DNA of 64,000 nucleotides from Klebsiella planticola ATCC 33531 (GTDB lineage Bacteria; Pseudomonadota; Gammaproteobacteria; Enterobacterales; Enterobacteriaceae), in contig NZ_JMPP01000055.1 of NCBI RefSeq assembly GCF_000735435.1, forward strand, positions 62,001 to 126,000, in the 5' to 3' direction. Positions 47,415-55,066 of this stretch are shown here, one piece after another; the stretch's first letter is position 1, and every line of letters begins with the position of its first letter. The translations under genes were made by a program, and so were the position numbers. Below the pieces are notes generated by a model. It had not been told where the DNA came from. It made no database searches and saw nothing but the letters and a program-made list of their open reading frames with translations.

Positions 47415-47509
47415 GCTTCACCTCCGCAGAGGTCAAACGCTGAATGCAGAAAATCGCCGGTGGCATGTGCCATCGGTGACAGGAATTGCTTTAAGGTTTT
47501 GTGCGCCAT
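47411..47509 (-). CDS. Possible 32-residue protein ahead of ninB
   Basis: A short frame, MAHKTLKQFLSPMAHATGDF..., ends with TGA overlapping the GTG of ninB (GTGA). That is how the other genes of this operon are joined. A GTGGGGAC ribosome-like site lies before the ATG. The protein is too short to recognise. It may serve only to couple translation into ninB. Confidence 0.45.
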   Translation of the reverse strand: MAHKTLKQFLSPMAHATGDFLHSAFDLCGGEA

Positions 47510-47603
47510 GTGTCCCCACTTGGCGCCGGTCATTAGTGTCAGTTGCTCAGGCTGACAGGGGAATTATGACGGGCTAAATCCCAAATTGCAAAATGAGCAT
47601 AGG

Positions 47604-47798
47604 CTATTTTTTGGTGTTCTGTTCTGCCATCTCGATATCACAGAGCTTTATTTTTCGCTGGCACAGGTAACCTTCATAGACGTACCAGTTGCCAGCATTG
47701 ACCCACTCTTTAACACGCTGCCGTGGTTTATCGACAGAACGAGCAAAGGCGGCTTGATTGCCGCCATAGTGCTTAGCAATGTACTCAGCGAGCCTCAT
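47604..47798 (-). CDS. Small helix-turn-helix-like phage protein
   Basis: This 64-residue protein starts MRLAEYIAKHYGGNQAAFAR and has a Cro-like helix-turn-helix pattern (GGNQAAFARSVDKPRQRVKE), ending with basic residues. It could be a small DNA-binding regulator. Paired inverted repeats lie upstream of the gene before it (48024-48091) and are possible targets, but that link is inferred. It overlaps that gene by 1 base. Confidence 0.6.
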   Translation of the reverse strand: MRLAEYIAKHYGGNQAAFARSVDKPRQRVKEWVNAGNWYVYEGYLCQRKIKLCDIEMAEQNTKK

Positions 47799-48007
47799 CA
47801 GTTGTACCCGAGAATGATATCCTGAATCTTACCCAGCAAAACCGCGTATTCGGCATCATCGCTGTCAATGCTGGTAAAATCGCCGCGCTCGATAGTGAAA
47901 TCTTCTCCGTTAAAATTTACGTTGTTGATTTCTTCTTGGGAAAGCATAGCCTGAATAGCTTCGATTTTTTCATCTGATACTTCGTGAGAGATTGTGATAG
48001 TCGCCAT
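47798..48007 (-). CDS. Acidic hypothetical phage protein
   Basis: This 69-residue acidic protein starts MATITISHEVSDEKIEAIQA and has no Cys and no membrane segment. I do not recognise it. The ATG follows TCTGGAGAAAA, a good ribosome site. The gene begins a sub-operon with its own likely promoter at 48040-48090. Confidence 0.6.
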   Translation of the reverse strand: MATITISHEVSDEKIEAIQAMLSQEEINNVNFNGEDFTIERGDFTSIDSDDAEYAVLLGKIQDIILGYN

Positions 48008-48023
48008 TTTTTTCTCCAGAGAT

Positions 48024-48091
48024 TAGGGTATTTTGTTTCGTTGAATACATAATACCCTACCTTTTTAAAATGTCACTAAATAACGTGACAT
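48024..48091 (-). promoter_or_regulatory. Leftward promoter with two inverted repeats
   Basis: ATGTCAC/GTGACAT (48070-48076, 48085-48091) and TAGGGTATT/AATACCCTA (48024-48032, 48051-48059) are perfect inverted repeats. Reading leftward, GTGACA and TATTAT, 16 bases apart, form a plausible -35/-10 pair, so the first repeat covers -35 and the second reaches from -10 past the start. This looks like a regulated internal promoter. Confidence 0.6.
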
Positions 48092-48115
48092 ATGTTTATT
48101 GTTTTATGATTCCAA

Positions 48116-48172
48116 TCACAAACAATCGCCCCCCCCCTGAGCGGCTTTGCGTTCTGCGGGGGATTTAGGCAT
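48116..48172 (-). pseudogene. Truncated start of an MPKSPAERKAAQ-type phage gene
   Basis: The frame begins MPKSPAERKAAQ, the start of a family of small phage proteins that normally continue with an Arg-rich segment (RARQ or similar) and about 60 more residues. Here it runs into nine Gs and stops after 18 residues. Shifting frame at the G run does not restore the family sequence, so the gene looks truncated, not merely shifted. It overlaps the end of the previous gene by 8 bases. Confidence 0.5.
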
Positions 48173-48470
48173 CAAACCATCCCTCATATTCAGACTCGAT
48201 AACCCGATTAGATAAAATCTCCATGCGCCTGTCCCGCCTGTCCGATGTCGGGTCCGCGTCAATCTCGATCGCCTTTTCCATAAGAAACGCGACGGCTTTG
48301 AGGTATTCATCTTCCCTAAAATTACCGTAGCAAATACCGTCAGAGCAGACACGCCATACCGTTCTGCGTGGCTCGTTTTCTCTTCTGGCTATGAGGTCTC
48401 CCACGAACTCGCGAAGAGAGCGCAATTGGTCAAGGTCGAAGGTTCTGATTTCATCGCGCAAGTTACTCAC
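48165..48470 (-). CDS. Hypothetical phage protein
   Basis: The 101-residue charged protein starts MSNLRDEIRTFDLDQLRSLR, which suggests an N-terminal helix pair, and ends ESEYEGWFDA. I do not recognise a family. It overlaps the upstream gene by 8 bases and is part of the accessory cluster between the helicase and nin genes. Confidence 0.6.
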   Translation of the reverse strand: MSNLRDEIRTFDLDQLRSLREFVGDLIARRENEPRRTVWRVCSDGICYGNFREDEYLKAVAFLMEKAIEIDADPTSDRRDRRMEILSNRVIESEYEGWFDA

Positions 48471-48768
48471 CTTTCACCTCCTGCTGGGCGGCTGGCAAAT
48501 CAATCCACTTGATAATGCGGGTAATAATGCCATCTGACGCCCGCCATTCCCCTGACTCATGGTCATAGCAAGCTGTTCTGATATCCCCGTAGCTGGTAAT
48601 GACAAGATATTTACCATTCACTTCAGGAGGAAAATCTTCCATGGCATTCCAGACCACTGGGCCGTTACCTCGATATATCTCCAGCAACTCTCTAGCCATC
48701 TGGTAAGCGATATGCCTGCGGCCAAAGACCCTTGTAACTTCTTTAAGTCGATCGATGGCTATAGTCAC
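48463..48768 (-). CDS. Hypothetical phage protein (GTG start)
   Basis: The likely start is GTG at 48768, giving 101 residues (TIAIDRLKEVTRVFGRRHIA). It follows GCAGGAGGCAAA, an excellent ribosome site, and overlaps the upstream TGA. A longer in-frame ATG lies inside the previous gene and lacks a site. The middle, NGKYLVITSYGDIRTACYDH, resembles the beta segment of DUF551-type proteins (display of W..V...DG). The function is unknown. Confidence 0.6.
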   Translation of the reverse strand: MTIAIDRLKEVTRVFGRRHIAYQMARELLEIYRGNGPVVWNAMEDFPPEVNGKYLVITSYGDIRTACYDHESGEWRASDGIITRIIKWIDLPAAQQEVKGE

Positions 48769-49424
48769 TTTGCCTCCTGCGGCACTGCTGGCAGCGGCAT
48801 CCAGTGCGTGATAATTTCCGGCTTGAGACACTGGAAAGAACCCATCAGAAATAATTCTTTACCGATGTACTGGCCATTCCATGTCAGAAACACAGAACCC
48901 TCCTGCTTTGTTGGCATCCGCTCGCTTACCGGAATCCATCCATGGTCTTGCGCCGGAGAGACGCCTATTTGCTCCGGGCGGAGTCCAGAATGCGCCGGAG
49001 AGTTGCCAGCCTGGAGCATGGCGGCGCGGCAGTGATTCCACCAAGCGGCACGGATAATGGCATCACGAATACTCATGTCTGGATACTGACGGCATAATTC
49101 CTCCCAGTGCTGCATTGGCGGCACTACCGGCGCTGGCTGCGGGGCGGCATAGAGGTAATTAATCCCGTCCGGTAGCAGACCTAAATCCTGGCGATTTTTC
49201 CCTTCAATCCTCCCCGCGTTTATCCAGTCGTCTCCCTCTACCTCAATGAAAAATACCGGCTCGCTGTCCACCGCTGGCACGCAGGCAAGCACGCGCTCTG
49301 TTAGCTGGTTCTGCGCCTCTTCTACGGAGTTCGGGCCGCCTAACTCTGTGTGAATTTCCACGACACCGGCAAAGAAGTCGGCAATTTCGCTTTGAATGAT
49401 GTCCCTGGTTAATTTGCTGGTCAT
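48765..49424 (-). CDS. DUF551-containing phage protein
   Basis: The 219-residue protein ends in a DUF551 domain (GWIPVSERMPTKQEGSVFLT...THWMPLPAVP), common in accessory regions of lambdoid phages. The N-terminal half (LTRDIIQSEIADFFAGVVEI) and the middle APQPAPVVPP linker are typical of composite proteins in this family. No enzyme motif is visible. Confidence 0.75.
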   Translation of the reverse strand: MTSKLTRDIIQSEIADFFAGVVEIHTELGGPNSVEEAQNQLTERVLACVPAVDSEPVFFIEVEGDDWINAGRIEGKNRQDLGLLPDGINYLYAAPQPAPVVPPMQHWEELCRQYPDMSIRDAIIRAAWWNHCRAAMLQAGNSPAHSGLRPEQIGVSPAQDHGWIPVSERMPTKQEGSVFLTWNGQYIGKELFLMGSFQCLKPEIITHWMPLPAVPQEAK

Positions 49425-49435
49425 TGGTTGGCTCC

Positions 49436-49699
49436 TTATCCTGCTGTGCTTTCGACGGCGGAAGGAAAATCAATGGTTTCATCAAAGCCCGCACCGATTT
49501 TTTGAACGGCGGTACACCAGTCAGATGAGTTGCGGCCATCCAGCATTGCCATTACCTCATCTAGCCTGCGCAGGTCGTATAGCGCGATTGACGGGTCGCC
49601 GATAGTGTAAAAGCCGATTTTCTTCGGCGACGGGCACCGCGCGAACACCGCGTTAACCTCATCTACCCAGGCCTGCTCTTTTTTGGTTAATTTTGCCAT
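49436..49699 (-). CDS. Hypothetical phage protein
   Basis: The 87-residue protein starts MAKLTKKEQAWVDEVNAVFA. It contains RCPSPKKIGFYTIGDPSIAL, a pattern seen in small phage proteins of this class. The ATG at 49699 overlaps the upstream TGA (TGATG). The function is unknown. Confidence 0.65.
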   Translation of the reverse strand: MAKLTKKEQAWVDEVNAVFARCPSPKKIGFYTIGDPSIALYDLRRLDEVMAMLDGRNSSDWCTAVQKIGAGFDETIDFPSAVESTAG

Positions 49700-49899
49700 C
49701 AGTCCGCATCCCCCTTTGGAGCACATACGCCACGCAGCATGAGCTCACCGTTGTTAACCTCTTTAATTTTCACAAATGCTGCTCGGCATGCGCTTTCAGA
49801 GTTGAATTCCTGGTTCATGGAGGTCAGCGTGGGCTGTACAGCATCAGACAAACTCACGGAATAGGTACCGCTTAACCAAACAAATAAAATCCACATCAC
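49699..49899 (-). CDS. Small exported or membrane phage protein
   Basis: The 66-residue protein starts MMWILFVWLSGTYSVSLSDA, a short hydrophobic leader. A small domain with two Cys (SACRAAF, RGVCAPKG) follows that could form a disulfide. The layout resembles DUF1482-like phage proteins. The function is unknown. Overlaps with both neighbours indicate coupled translation. Confidence 0.6.
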   Translation of the reverse strand: MMWILFVWLSGTYSVSLSDAVQPTLTSMNQEFNSESACRAAFVKIKEVNNGELMLRGVCAPKGDAD

Positions 49900-50555
49900 T
49901 CAGTCTCCCCCGGAGCAGAAACCACTTCTATCTGGCAACCCGCTGCACATTTCAGCGCTTCACCACAAACGAACCATAACGTAACGTCGTGATCGTCAAA
50001 GTCGGTTTCCTTCACCTCATACACCTGACCTCTGAATTTCACGAAGTCGCCAGCATCGATATGTACCGCTACAACCATACCCGGCTGATTTTTGCCTTCC
50101 CTACCAGAACCGGCTCGGTCGATACGCTCAATCTCAGCCAGAATAAGCGCACCAGCTTTTACCAGGTCACGGCGGCGACTGGTTGGCTTCCACCATTCAT
50201 CTGGCCACGGCCACGGCCTGGGCGGTTCACCGGCACAATCGAACAGCTCAGAAGAAAGCGCATAGCACCCGGCCGCATCGGCTAATTCGCCATGTTCATA
50301 TTCATCATCATGTCCTGGTGTCCACCCCTCAGCTGTAACCTGCCGCTTACGCTCAGCCAGTACGTCAGCGGCGGCAGCGGTGCGGGACTCCAGACGTGCC
50401 AGCAATTCCCGCAGGCAAGCTATTTCAAATTGCTGCGACTTTACTGCGGTGCCAGCACCTTTGGCGTTCAAGCCTTCCAGGTACGAAAGTCGCTCACGTA
50501 CTGTTTCAACAGTTACTGGTGCGACGACTACAGGTGTAAATTTTGCAGGTTTCAT
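49896..50555 (-). CDS. Phage protein with a coiled N-terminus and MazG-like central motif
   Basis: The 219-residue protein starts MKPAKFTPVVVAPVTVETVR at the ATG overlapping the upstream stop. A helical stretch (QFEIACLRELLARLESRTAA) leads into AERKRQVTAEGWTPGHDDEY, EHGELADAAGCYAL and DLVKAGALILAEIERIDR. This is the pattern of phage proteins that share a compact helical domain with ERKRQ..EG....HDD, related to nucleotide pyrophosphohydrolase-like folds. Activity is not shown by the sequence. Confidence 0.65.
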   Translation of the reverse strand: MKPAKFTPVVVAPVTVETVRERLSYLEGLNAKGAGTAVKSQQFEIACLRELLARLESRTAAAADVLAERKRQVTAEGWTPGHDDEYEHGELADAAGCYALSSELFDCAGEPPRPWPWPDEWWKPTSRRRDLVKAGALILAEIERIDRAGSGREGKNQPGMVVAVHIDAGDFVKFRGQVYEVKETDFDDHDVTLWFVCGEALKCAAGCQIEVVSAPGETE

Positions 50556-50902
50556 AAGTCGCCCCCACATTTTCCGCAGCGCTCACGGCCACTCATGTCG
50601 TAATAAGTGGCCCCATCGTGCTTGCAGTCCGTCCATTCAGACAGATCAGACTCAAGTTCCTCGATGCGCTGCTGCGCCTTCTCCAGCACCTCTACCAGCG
50701 CGAGGATGACTTTGGCTGCCTGTCCGCACTCATCGACGATAGAAACGTTGGTGCCGGTATCTCTACCATCCACCTCAAACCGCAAATCAACGTCATCGGA
50801 ATCAATATCAGCAGGGTCAAACTGCGAGATATATTCCAGGGTAAATACAGATGCTTTTGCTTTGCTGACGAGTAGCGCCAGTTCGGTGATATCAGTTGTC
50901 AT
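50552..50902 (-). CDS. Ea22-like phage protein with zinc-ribbon end
   Basis: The 116-residue protein starts MTTDITELALLVSKAKASVF. A coiled segment (EVLEKAQQRIEELESDLSEW) follows, and then CKHDGATYYD...RERCGKCGGDL, a possible CxnCxxC metal site. The layout resembles Ead/Ea22 proteins of lambdoid phages. The ATG at 50902 overlaps the upstream stop. Confidence 0.6.
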   Translation of the reverse strand: MTTDITELALLVSKAKASVFTLEYISQFDPADIDSDDVDLRFEVDGRDTGTNVSIVDECGQAAKVILALVEVLEKAQQRIEELESDLSEWTDCKHDGATYYDMSGRERCGKCGGDL

Positions 50903-51144
50903 GCGGCACGCTCCTGTTTTTTCGCGCTCAACACCATTCTGCTGCCGTCCTCCAAATCCCATGCAATCTCACCGCCCTCAGCCATAACCAACTGCCACAC
51001 GAGTTGTGCAGCTTCATTGGTTACGTCGCGCCCGCGGTCATTGCCAACGCGCAGCCTTCCGCCTTCTACGTCTCGCATTTTCGCGAGGGTGATGGTCTTG
51101 CTCAGCGGGGAAAATCCGAGTTGAAGTTTTGCTGTATTGCTCAT
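50899..51144 (-). CDS. DUF7446-like phage protein
   Basis: The 81-residue protein starts MSNTAKLQLGFSPLSKTITL and continues DVTNEAAQLVWQLV and MVLSAKKQE. This follows the DUF7446 pattern (a short beta hairpin with GxSPLxxxI, then VT.EA, then a final hydrophobic strand). The ATG at 51144 overlaps the upstream stop. The function is unknown. Confidence 0.65.
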   Translation of the reverse strand: MSNTAKLQLGFSPLSKTITLAKMRDVEGGRLRVGNDRGRDVTNEAAQLVWQLVMAEGGEIAWDLEDGSRMVLSAKKQERAA

Positions 51145-51350
51145 TTGGCCCCCTCGCGCAGCAAATTTGATGTTTGCGCCATAACAAAGCGGGATGGCGA
51201 CCAGTCGCAATAAGTGTCAGTTTCGGTGTGTCCGAAAATAGCTTTGCAGCGTCGGATGTGATGACAGTTACCACAGGTAGCGCCTGCCGGGAGATTCATC
51301 TTGTCCGGGTCTGATGGGTCGTAGTTCAGCGCTTTTGTGTTGTCGCTCAT
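51141..51350 (-). CDS. Small Cys-rich phage protein
   Basis: The 69-residue protein starts MSDNTKALNYDPSDPDKMNL and has CGNCHHIRRCKAIFG...DTYCDW, four Cys and two His suited to one zinc ion. Such proteins are frequent in lambdoid early regions. No function is known. ATGA overlaps lie at both ends. Confidence 0.6.
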   Translation of the reverse strand: MSDNTKALNYDPSDPDKMNLPAGATCGNCHHIRRCKAIFGHTETDTYCDWSPSRFVMAQTSNLLREGAK

Positions 51351-51721
51351 TTGGCCCCCTCGCGCATCTTCTTGGCGTAGTCGTCAGCAGCACCCGCAAC
51401 CCCCTCTGCGACAGCGTCAAGGAATGGGTCATCACCAGGAATTCGAAGTTTTGCTGCGAACTCCTCCACCCCATCAGCCTTAATCCCGGCTACGATGCTA
51501 TCGGTGGCAGGGGTTTCCAGATTCATATTCAGCGGGTAATCAGCATCAAGTTCTTCATGGATGAATTCAGCCAAATTATTGCGGCTTTCCTTCTGAACCA
51601 CATTCTCCGCAGCCATCTGCTTAAACGCTTTCGCCAGCTTCAGGAACTTCTGCTCTCTGATCGACAGCTCGCCCGCCGACTCCAGCGACTGGATGAGCTC
51701 GTTTACAGTTTCGATGTTCAT
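51347..51721 (-). CDS. Hypothetical helical phage protein
   Basis: The 124-residue acidic, mainly helical protein starts MNIETVNELIQSLESAGELS, from the ATG overlapping the upstream stop. The sequence SIREQKFLKLAKAFKQMAAE suggests a helical pair, and the end (ADDYAKKMREGAK) is charged. I do not recognise the family beyond its common presence in phage accessory clusters. Confidence 0.6.
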   Translation of the reverse strand: MNIETVNELIQSLESAGELSIREQKFLKLAKAFKQMAAENVVQKESRNNLAEFIHEELDADYPLNMNLETPATDSIVAGIKADGVEEFAAKLRIPGDDPFLDAVAEGVAGAADDYAKKMREGAK

Positions 51722-52017
51722 TTTCTCACTCCCGCCAGGCACTGGTTAAACAGGTTTGTCATTGGGTTTGCGCCACCCGGACGCTTCATAAACTGGAGGT
51801 CTGATGCCTCAGTTACCGTTGTCGGATCTGTCAGGGTGTAGCGGTAGCTTCTGCACTCCCCTTCTCGCTTAACCTGACCGTCTTTGTTCATCTGCCAGAG
51901 TGCTGAATTGACCACCGACGAATCGAGCCCGGTGCCGCGGCGGATATCCTGAAAGTTGCAGCCCGGATGCATACCGATAAAGTTGATAACGGCTTGTTTG
52001 CCAGAGTTCTTTTTCAT
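51718..52017 (-). CDS. Winged-helix-like phage protein
   Basis: The 99-residue protein starts MKKNSGKQAVINFIGMHPGC and has a winged helix-turn-helix pattern (NFQDIRRGTGLDSSVVNSAL, then a wing KREGECRSYRYTL). The ATG overlaps the helicase stop (TGATG). It could bind DNA and control early genes, but no target is known. Confidence 0.65.
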   Translation of the reverse strand: MKKNSGKQAVINFIGMHPGCNFQDIRRGTGLDSSVVNSALWQMNKDGQVKREGECRSYRYTLTDPTTVTEASDLQFMKRPGGANPMTNLFNQCLAGVRK

Positions 52018-53447
52018 CAAAATCCACCCCGCTTGGTAGGTTTCTCTTCTTTCTCGCGCCGGCGCTGACTGGCAGCCTCCTGGTCGCAGTCATAAATCGC
52101 ACCATGCCGTTGCTCGCAATAGACAACACCTGTCTCGCCATGCCTGTTCAGGCGCAGCAGCAACTCTGTGTCACTCTGGTTTGCGTTCTCGTCGTAGGCG
52201 CCTTCCCGGTAGATGGCCAGCCAGTAGTCGCAATCCTGCTCGATCTGGCCGGTGTCTCGGGAGTCGCTCGGCAGCGGGCGTTTATTGGTTCGCTTTTCCA
52301 GATCCCGGTTGAGCTGAGTCAGGAGAACGACAACACAATCCAGTTCCTTCGCCAGGGTCTTCAGGCCTTTGGTGATAAGCCCATAGGCCAGGTCGTTTCG
52401 CTCGGCCTTATCGGCAGTCATCAGCGTCAGGTAATCGACGAGGATCATCCCGACCTTGCCGCGCTCGCGCTTGATGCGCCGAGACTCAGCCATGACATGC
52501 GCCAGCGAAATACCCGGGGTGTCGTCGATCAGGAGGTTGTTAGTGTCAATCAGGGCACCCATTACACCGGTAGCCTTTTGCAGATCGCTATTCCAGTCAC
52601 CGTGATACCCGTAGTCGTCCTTCGTCATGTCGGGGTAAAACAGGTTGGGCGAGATGTGCCCCTTCTGGGCTGTGATTTTCTCCACCATCTGGCCTTCCGG
52701 CATTTCAAGGGAGAACATCAGGGCCGGTTCGTTTTCCACCGTGGCGCAGTTGACACCCATCTGGGTGTAGAGCGTGGTTTTCCCCATTTTCGGGCGGGCG
52801 CCGATGACGAACAGGCTACCGCGCACAATGCGCTTAACCCCGAGCAATTCATCAAGCGAGCGGATCCCGGTAGACAACCCTCGGGAACGACCGTCAGGTT
52901 TCATTCGATCGTCAAACTCATTTGACCAGTCCTTCACCGCGTCATAAAACGTGCGCAGACCGGTTTTACGGCCAGTTTTGACGTGCTCATTTATCTCGGT
53001 AAACAGCCCCTGAATAGCGTCAAATTTCTGTTCTGCCGTCATGCCGTTGCGGGCATAAAGCAGCTCGATCGCCTTCGTGGTTTTTTCGATGCCGTAGCGT
53101 TCCATTGCTGTCTCGCGGACGCGCATTGCATAGGCCACGATGTTCGCCGCGCTTGGCGTGTTTTTTGACAGTTCAGCAAGGTATGCAAATCCCCCTACCG
53201 ATTCCGTCAGAGACTTGCTTTCCAGGGCATCAAACAGGGTCAGCAGGTCCACCGGCTTCTGGTCCCGGTACATCTGCCGCATTTCGGCAAAAATCACCTG
53301 GTGCGGGCGCGAGTAAAATGATTCGGGCTTGAGGATCGACAGAACCTTCTGAGTGCGTTCGCTGCTGTCGTCATCCAGGAGAAGGCCGCCCAGAACGCTT
53401 TGCTCTGCTTCGATACTGCTCGGAGGGGTGAGGAATTCAGAGGTCAT
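52017..53447 (-). CDS. DnaB-type replicative helicase
   Basis: The 476-residue protein starts MTSEFLTPPSSIEAEQSVLG. The N-terminal DnaB domain is followed by a RecA-like ATPase with Walker A GARPKMGKTT, H1a-like EMPEGQMVEK, Walker B MILVDYLTLM and VVLLTQLNRDLEKR. It resembles P22 gp12, a phage-encoded helicase that needs no DnaC-type loader. The ATG at 53447 lies 11 bases inside the upstream initiator gene. Confidence 0.9.
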   Translation of the reverse strand: MTSEFLTPPSSIEAEQSVLGGLLLDDDSSERTQKVLSILKPESFYSRPHQVIFAEMRQMYRDQKPVDLLTLFDALESKSLTESVGGFAYLAELSKNTPSAANIVAYAMRVRETAMERYGIEKTTKAIELLYARNGMTAEQKFDAIQGLFTEINEHVKTGRKTGLRTFYDAVKDWSNEFDDRMKPDGRSRGLSTGIRSLDELLGVKRIVRGSLFVIGARPKMGKTTLYTQMGVNCATVENEPALMFSLEMPEGQMVEKITAQKGHISPNLFYPDMTKDDYGYHGDWNSDLQKATGVMGALIDTNNLLIDDTPGISLAHVMAESRRIKRERGKVGMILVDYLTLMTADKAERNDLAYGLITKGLKTLAKELDCVVVLLTQLNRDLEKRTNKRPLPSDSRDTGQIEQDCDYWLAIYREGAYDENANQSDTELLLRLNRHGETGVVYCEQRHGAIYDCDQEAASQRRREKEEKPTKRGGF

Positions 53448-54336
53448 CACAGGCCCCCTCGCGTGTTTTGGCATAAACGTCGACGTTCAGGAAGTATTCG
53501 AGTGACTTACGGCGCCAGGTCTTACCGGTGCGCTGGTCAGGGCGATTCTCCAGCATCCAGCGGCAGTTACTGGCGATGTAACTCAGGTAGGACTCCCAGT
53601 CTTCCAGGGTGAAGCCATGGCCATCGAGCTGACGGGTGATTTTATTGGCCTTCTGCCAGAACGAGCGGATCAGGTTACGGCGCTTGTCAGTGAGGATCCT
53701 GATGCCTTGCGCTTCTGGCAGAACCTGGTGGTAAACCTCAACAACCTGCTCACAACTGAGAGACGGTTTTTTTTGTTCAGGTTTTTGTGATGCTGATGCA
53801 CTCTCTTCTACGTCAGTAGAAGAGATATTATTTAATATATTGTTTGTGGCACTCTGTTGGCATTCTGTTGGCACAACCTCCCGCGCATGCAGCGTGGTTA
53901 CTGGGTTTGCGTTGGCAATCTGTTGGCATTCTGTTGGCACAAAAAACTGCTGATAATCGTCATATTTGGTGACGGTTAAGAGGGTGAATTTTTTGTTTGC
54001 CAGGGTGGTGACCATCCCCATTTTGGTGAACTTATTCAGCAGGTATTTTACCCGATCAGGGGTTATGCCGGTGTCTTTCGAAAGCGTATGGCGCCCGGTG
54101 ATGACCTGGCCACGCCCTACCGGGTATTCGCCAAACTCAGTGGTGACCATACCGTCAGCTGAATTCACTTCCATGATGAGATGGATCCACAAATGGACGG
54201 CCTCACTGTCGCTCTTGTAGAACGGCAGCTCCCTTACTTTTCGGTGCAGGAATACCAACCCCTGCCCGGATGGCTGAGGTTTCTCCATGGGCTTCTGAGA
54301 CCCTCTAAAATCGGATATGCGAAGAACGTTACTCAC
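53437..54336 (-). CDS. O-like replication initiator with internal origin
   Basis: The 299-residue protein starts with GTG (54336), overlapping the upstream stop, and reads SNVLRISDFRGSQKP. Residues 30-130 form a winged-helix DNA-binding domain (LSKDTGITPDRVKYLLNKFT). A low-complexity middle is encoded by origin iterons (VPTECQQ twice). The C-terminal helical part (YLSYIASNCRWMLENRP, WRRKSLEYFLNVDVYAKTRE) is usual in O-like proteins and should recruit the helicase. Confidence 0.85.
   Translation of the reverse strand: MSNVLRISDFRGSQKPMEKPQPSGQGLVFLHRKVRELPFYKSDSEAVHLWIHLIMEVNSADGMVTTEFGEYPVGRGQVITGRHTLSKDTGITPDRVKYLLNKFTKMGMVTTLANKKFTLLTVTKYDDYQQFFVPTECQQIANANPVTTLHAREVVPTECQQSATNNILNNISSTDVEESASASQKPEQKKPSLSCEQVVEVYHQVLPEAQGIRILTDKRRNLIRSFWQKANKITRQLDGHGFTLEDWESYLSYIASNCRWMLENRPDQRTGKTWRRKSLEYFLNVDVYAKTREGACDDL
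53815..53940. other. Putative origin of replication (iterons plus AT-rich element)
   Basis: Five copies of NNGTTGGCA lie in two blocks with exact 11-base spacing: 53854 and 53865, then 53909, 53920 and 53931. Four are CTGTTGGCA and one is GCGTTGGCA. Next to them, at about 53818-53848, is an AT-rich stretch (ATATTATTTAATATATTG) suited to unwinding. As in lambda, the origin is inside the initiator gene. Confidence 0.75.
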
Positions 54337-54475
54337 GGCCTTCCTCCTTCCGCTTCAGATCTTCCAGGATGGCGCGCATCTTTTCAGCCACCACCGGATT
54401 TACCGAACGGACAAATCGGTCACGAGTAACGTTTTTGTGTGTTTGGACCTGGTAAAATCTGTTGCTCTTAGGCAT
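54329..54475 (-). CDS. Small basic phage protein ahead of the initiator
   Basis: The 48-residue basic protein starts MPKSNRFYQVQTHKNVTRDR and ends LEDLKRKEEGRE. The ATG follows CAGGAGTAATT, a good ribosome site. Its TAA overlaps the GTG of the initiator. Similar short proteins are common in this slot. The function is unknown. Confidence 0.65.
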   Translation of the reverse strand: MPKSNRFYQVQTHKNVTRDRFVRSVNPVVAEKMRAILEDLKRKEEGRE

Positions 54476-54550
54476 AATTACTCCTGTGAATTGATCCAGT
54501 TAATTCGCCTGAAAGCCGTTGGTGTTCGCGCACCGCGGCTTTCGCCTTTT

Positions 54551-54805
54551 TCAGAACAACCCCTGCTGCTTAACAGGCTTTGCCCTTTTCTTTTCAAACT
54601 TGTCTGACGGCAGCGTTTGTTTCTCTGCCCACAGCTTTGCGTGGCGTAAAACATCATCAAAAATCCTCCCCTTGCGACTGGCCTGCGACATGCGCTTGTA
54701 CATATCGACCGCCTGGTATGCCCCCCCCTGAGCCACTGCCTGAGTGAATCCCTGGCGCATCAGCTCTTCGCGGACGTTCTTCTCAATGAATTCGATGTGG
54801 TTCAT
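54551..54805 (-). CDS. Hypothetical phage protein after cII
   Basis: The 84-residue helical protein starts MNHIEFIEKNVREELMRQGF and has AYQAVDMYKRMSQASRKGRI and a basic end (KFEKKRAKPVKQQGLF). The ATG overlaps the cII stop (TGATG). An eight-G run in the middle is in frame. Homologous proteins are frequent between cII and O genes. The function is unknown. Confidence 0.65.
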   Translation of the reverse strand: MNHIEFIEKNVREELMRQGFTQAVAQGGAYQAVDMYKRMSQASRKGRIFDDVLRHAKLWAEKQTLPSDKFEKKRAKPVKQQGLF

Positions 54806-55026
54806 CAAGCCTCCATCTGCCCTTCTTCGGACTTACGATGAGAAATCAGGATGGCCAGCAGCAGCGACATGTTCGGTAGCAAACTTTCCCGCCACCGACT
54901 CACCGTCGATTTATTGACGCCGGCAACTTTTGCGATTGTCGTTGTGCCCAGTTCTGATATCTGGCTGTGTAACCAGCTCTCTATCCTCTGAGCCTCCACT
55001 TTGTTGCGTGCTGTTGAGGTCCCCAT
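54805..55026 (-). CDS. CII-type transcription activator
   Basis: The 73-residue protein starts MGTSTARNKVEAQRIESWLH and matches the CII pattern. It has RIES near the start, LGTTTIAKVAGVNKSTVSRW as the helix-turn-helix, and PNMSLLLAIL. In lambda CII tetramers turn on the lysogeny promoters for cI and int. The AGGGAG ribosome site lies 8 bases before the ATG. Position directly after cro supports the call. Confidence 0.85.
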   Translation of the reverse strand: MGTSTARNKVEAQRIESWLHSQISELGTTTIAKVAGVNKSTVSRWRESLLPNMSLLLAILISHRKSEEGQMEA

Positions 55027-55066
55027 TTGTGATACTCCCTATGGTGTTGTTTGGAATGGCCGCCGG

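Noticed and set aside
48116..48172. Restoring the truncated MPKSPAERKAAQ gene by changing the G run
   Set aside because: With 8 or 7 Gs the new frames run to early stops without the expected Arg-rich continuation, so a simple homopolymer error does not explain it.
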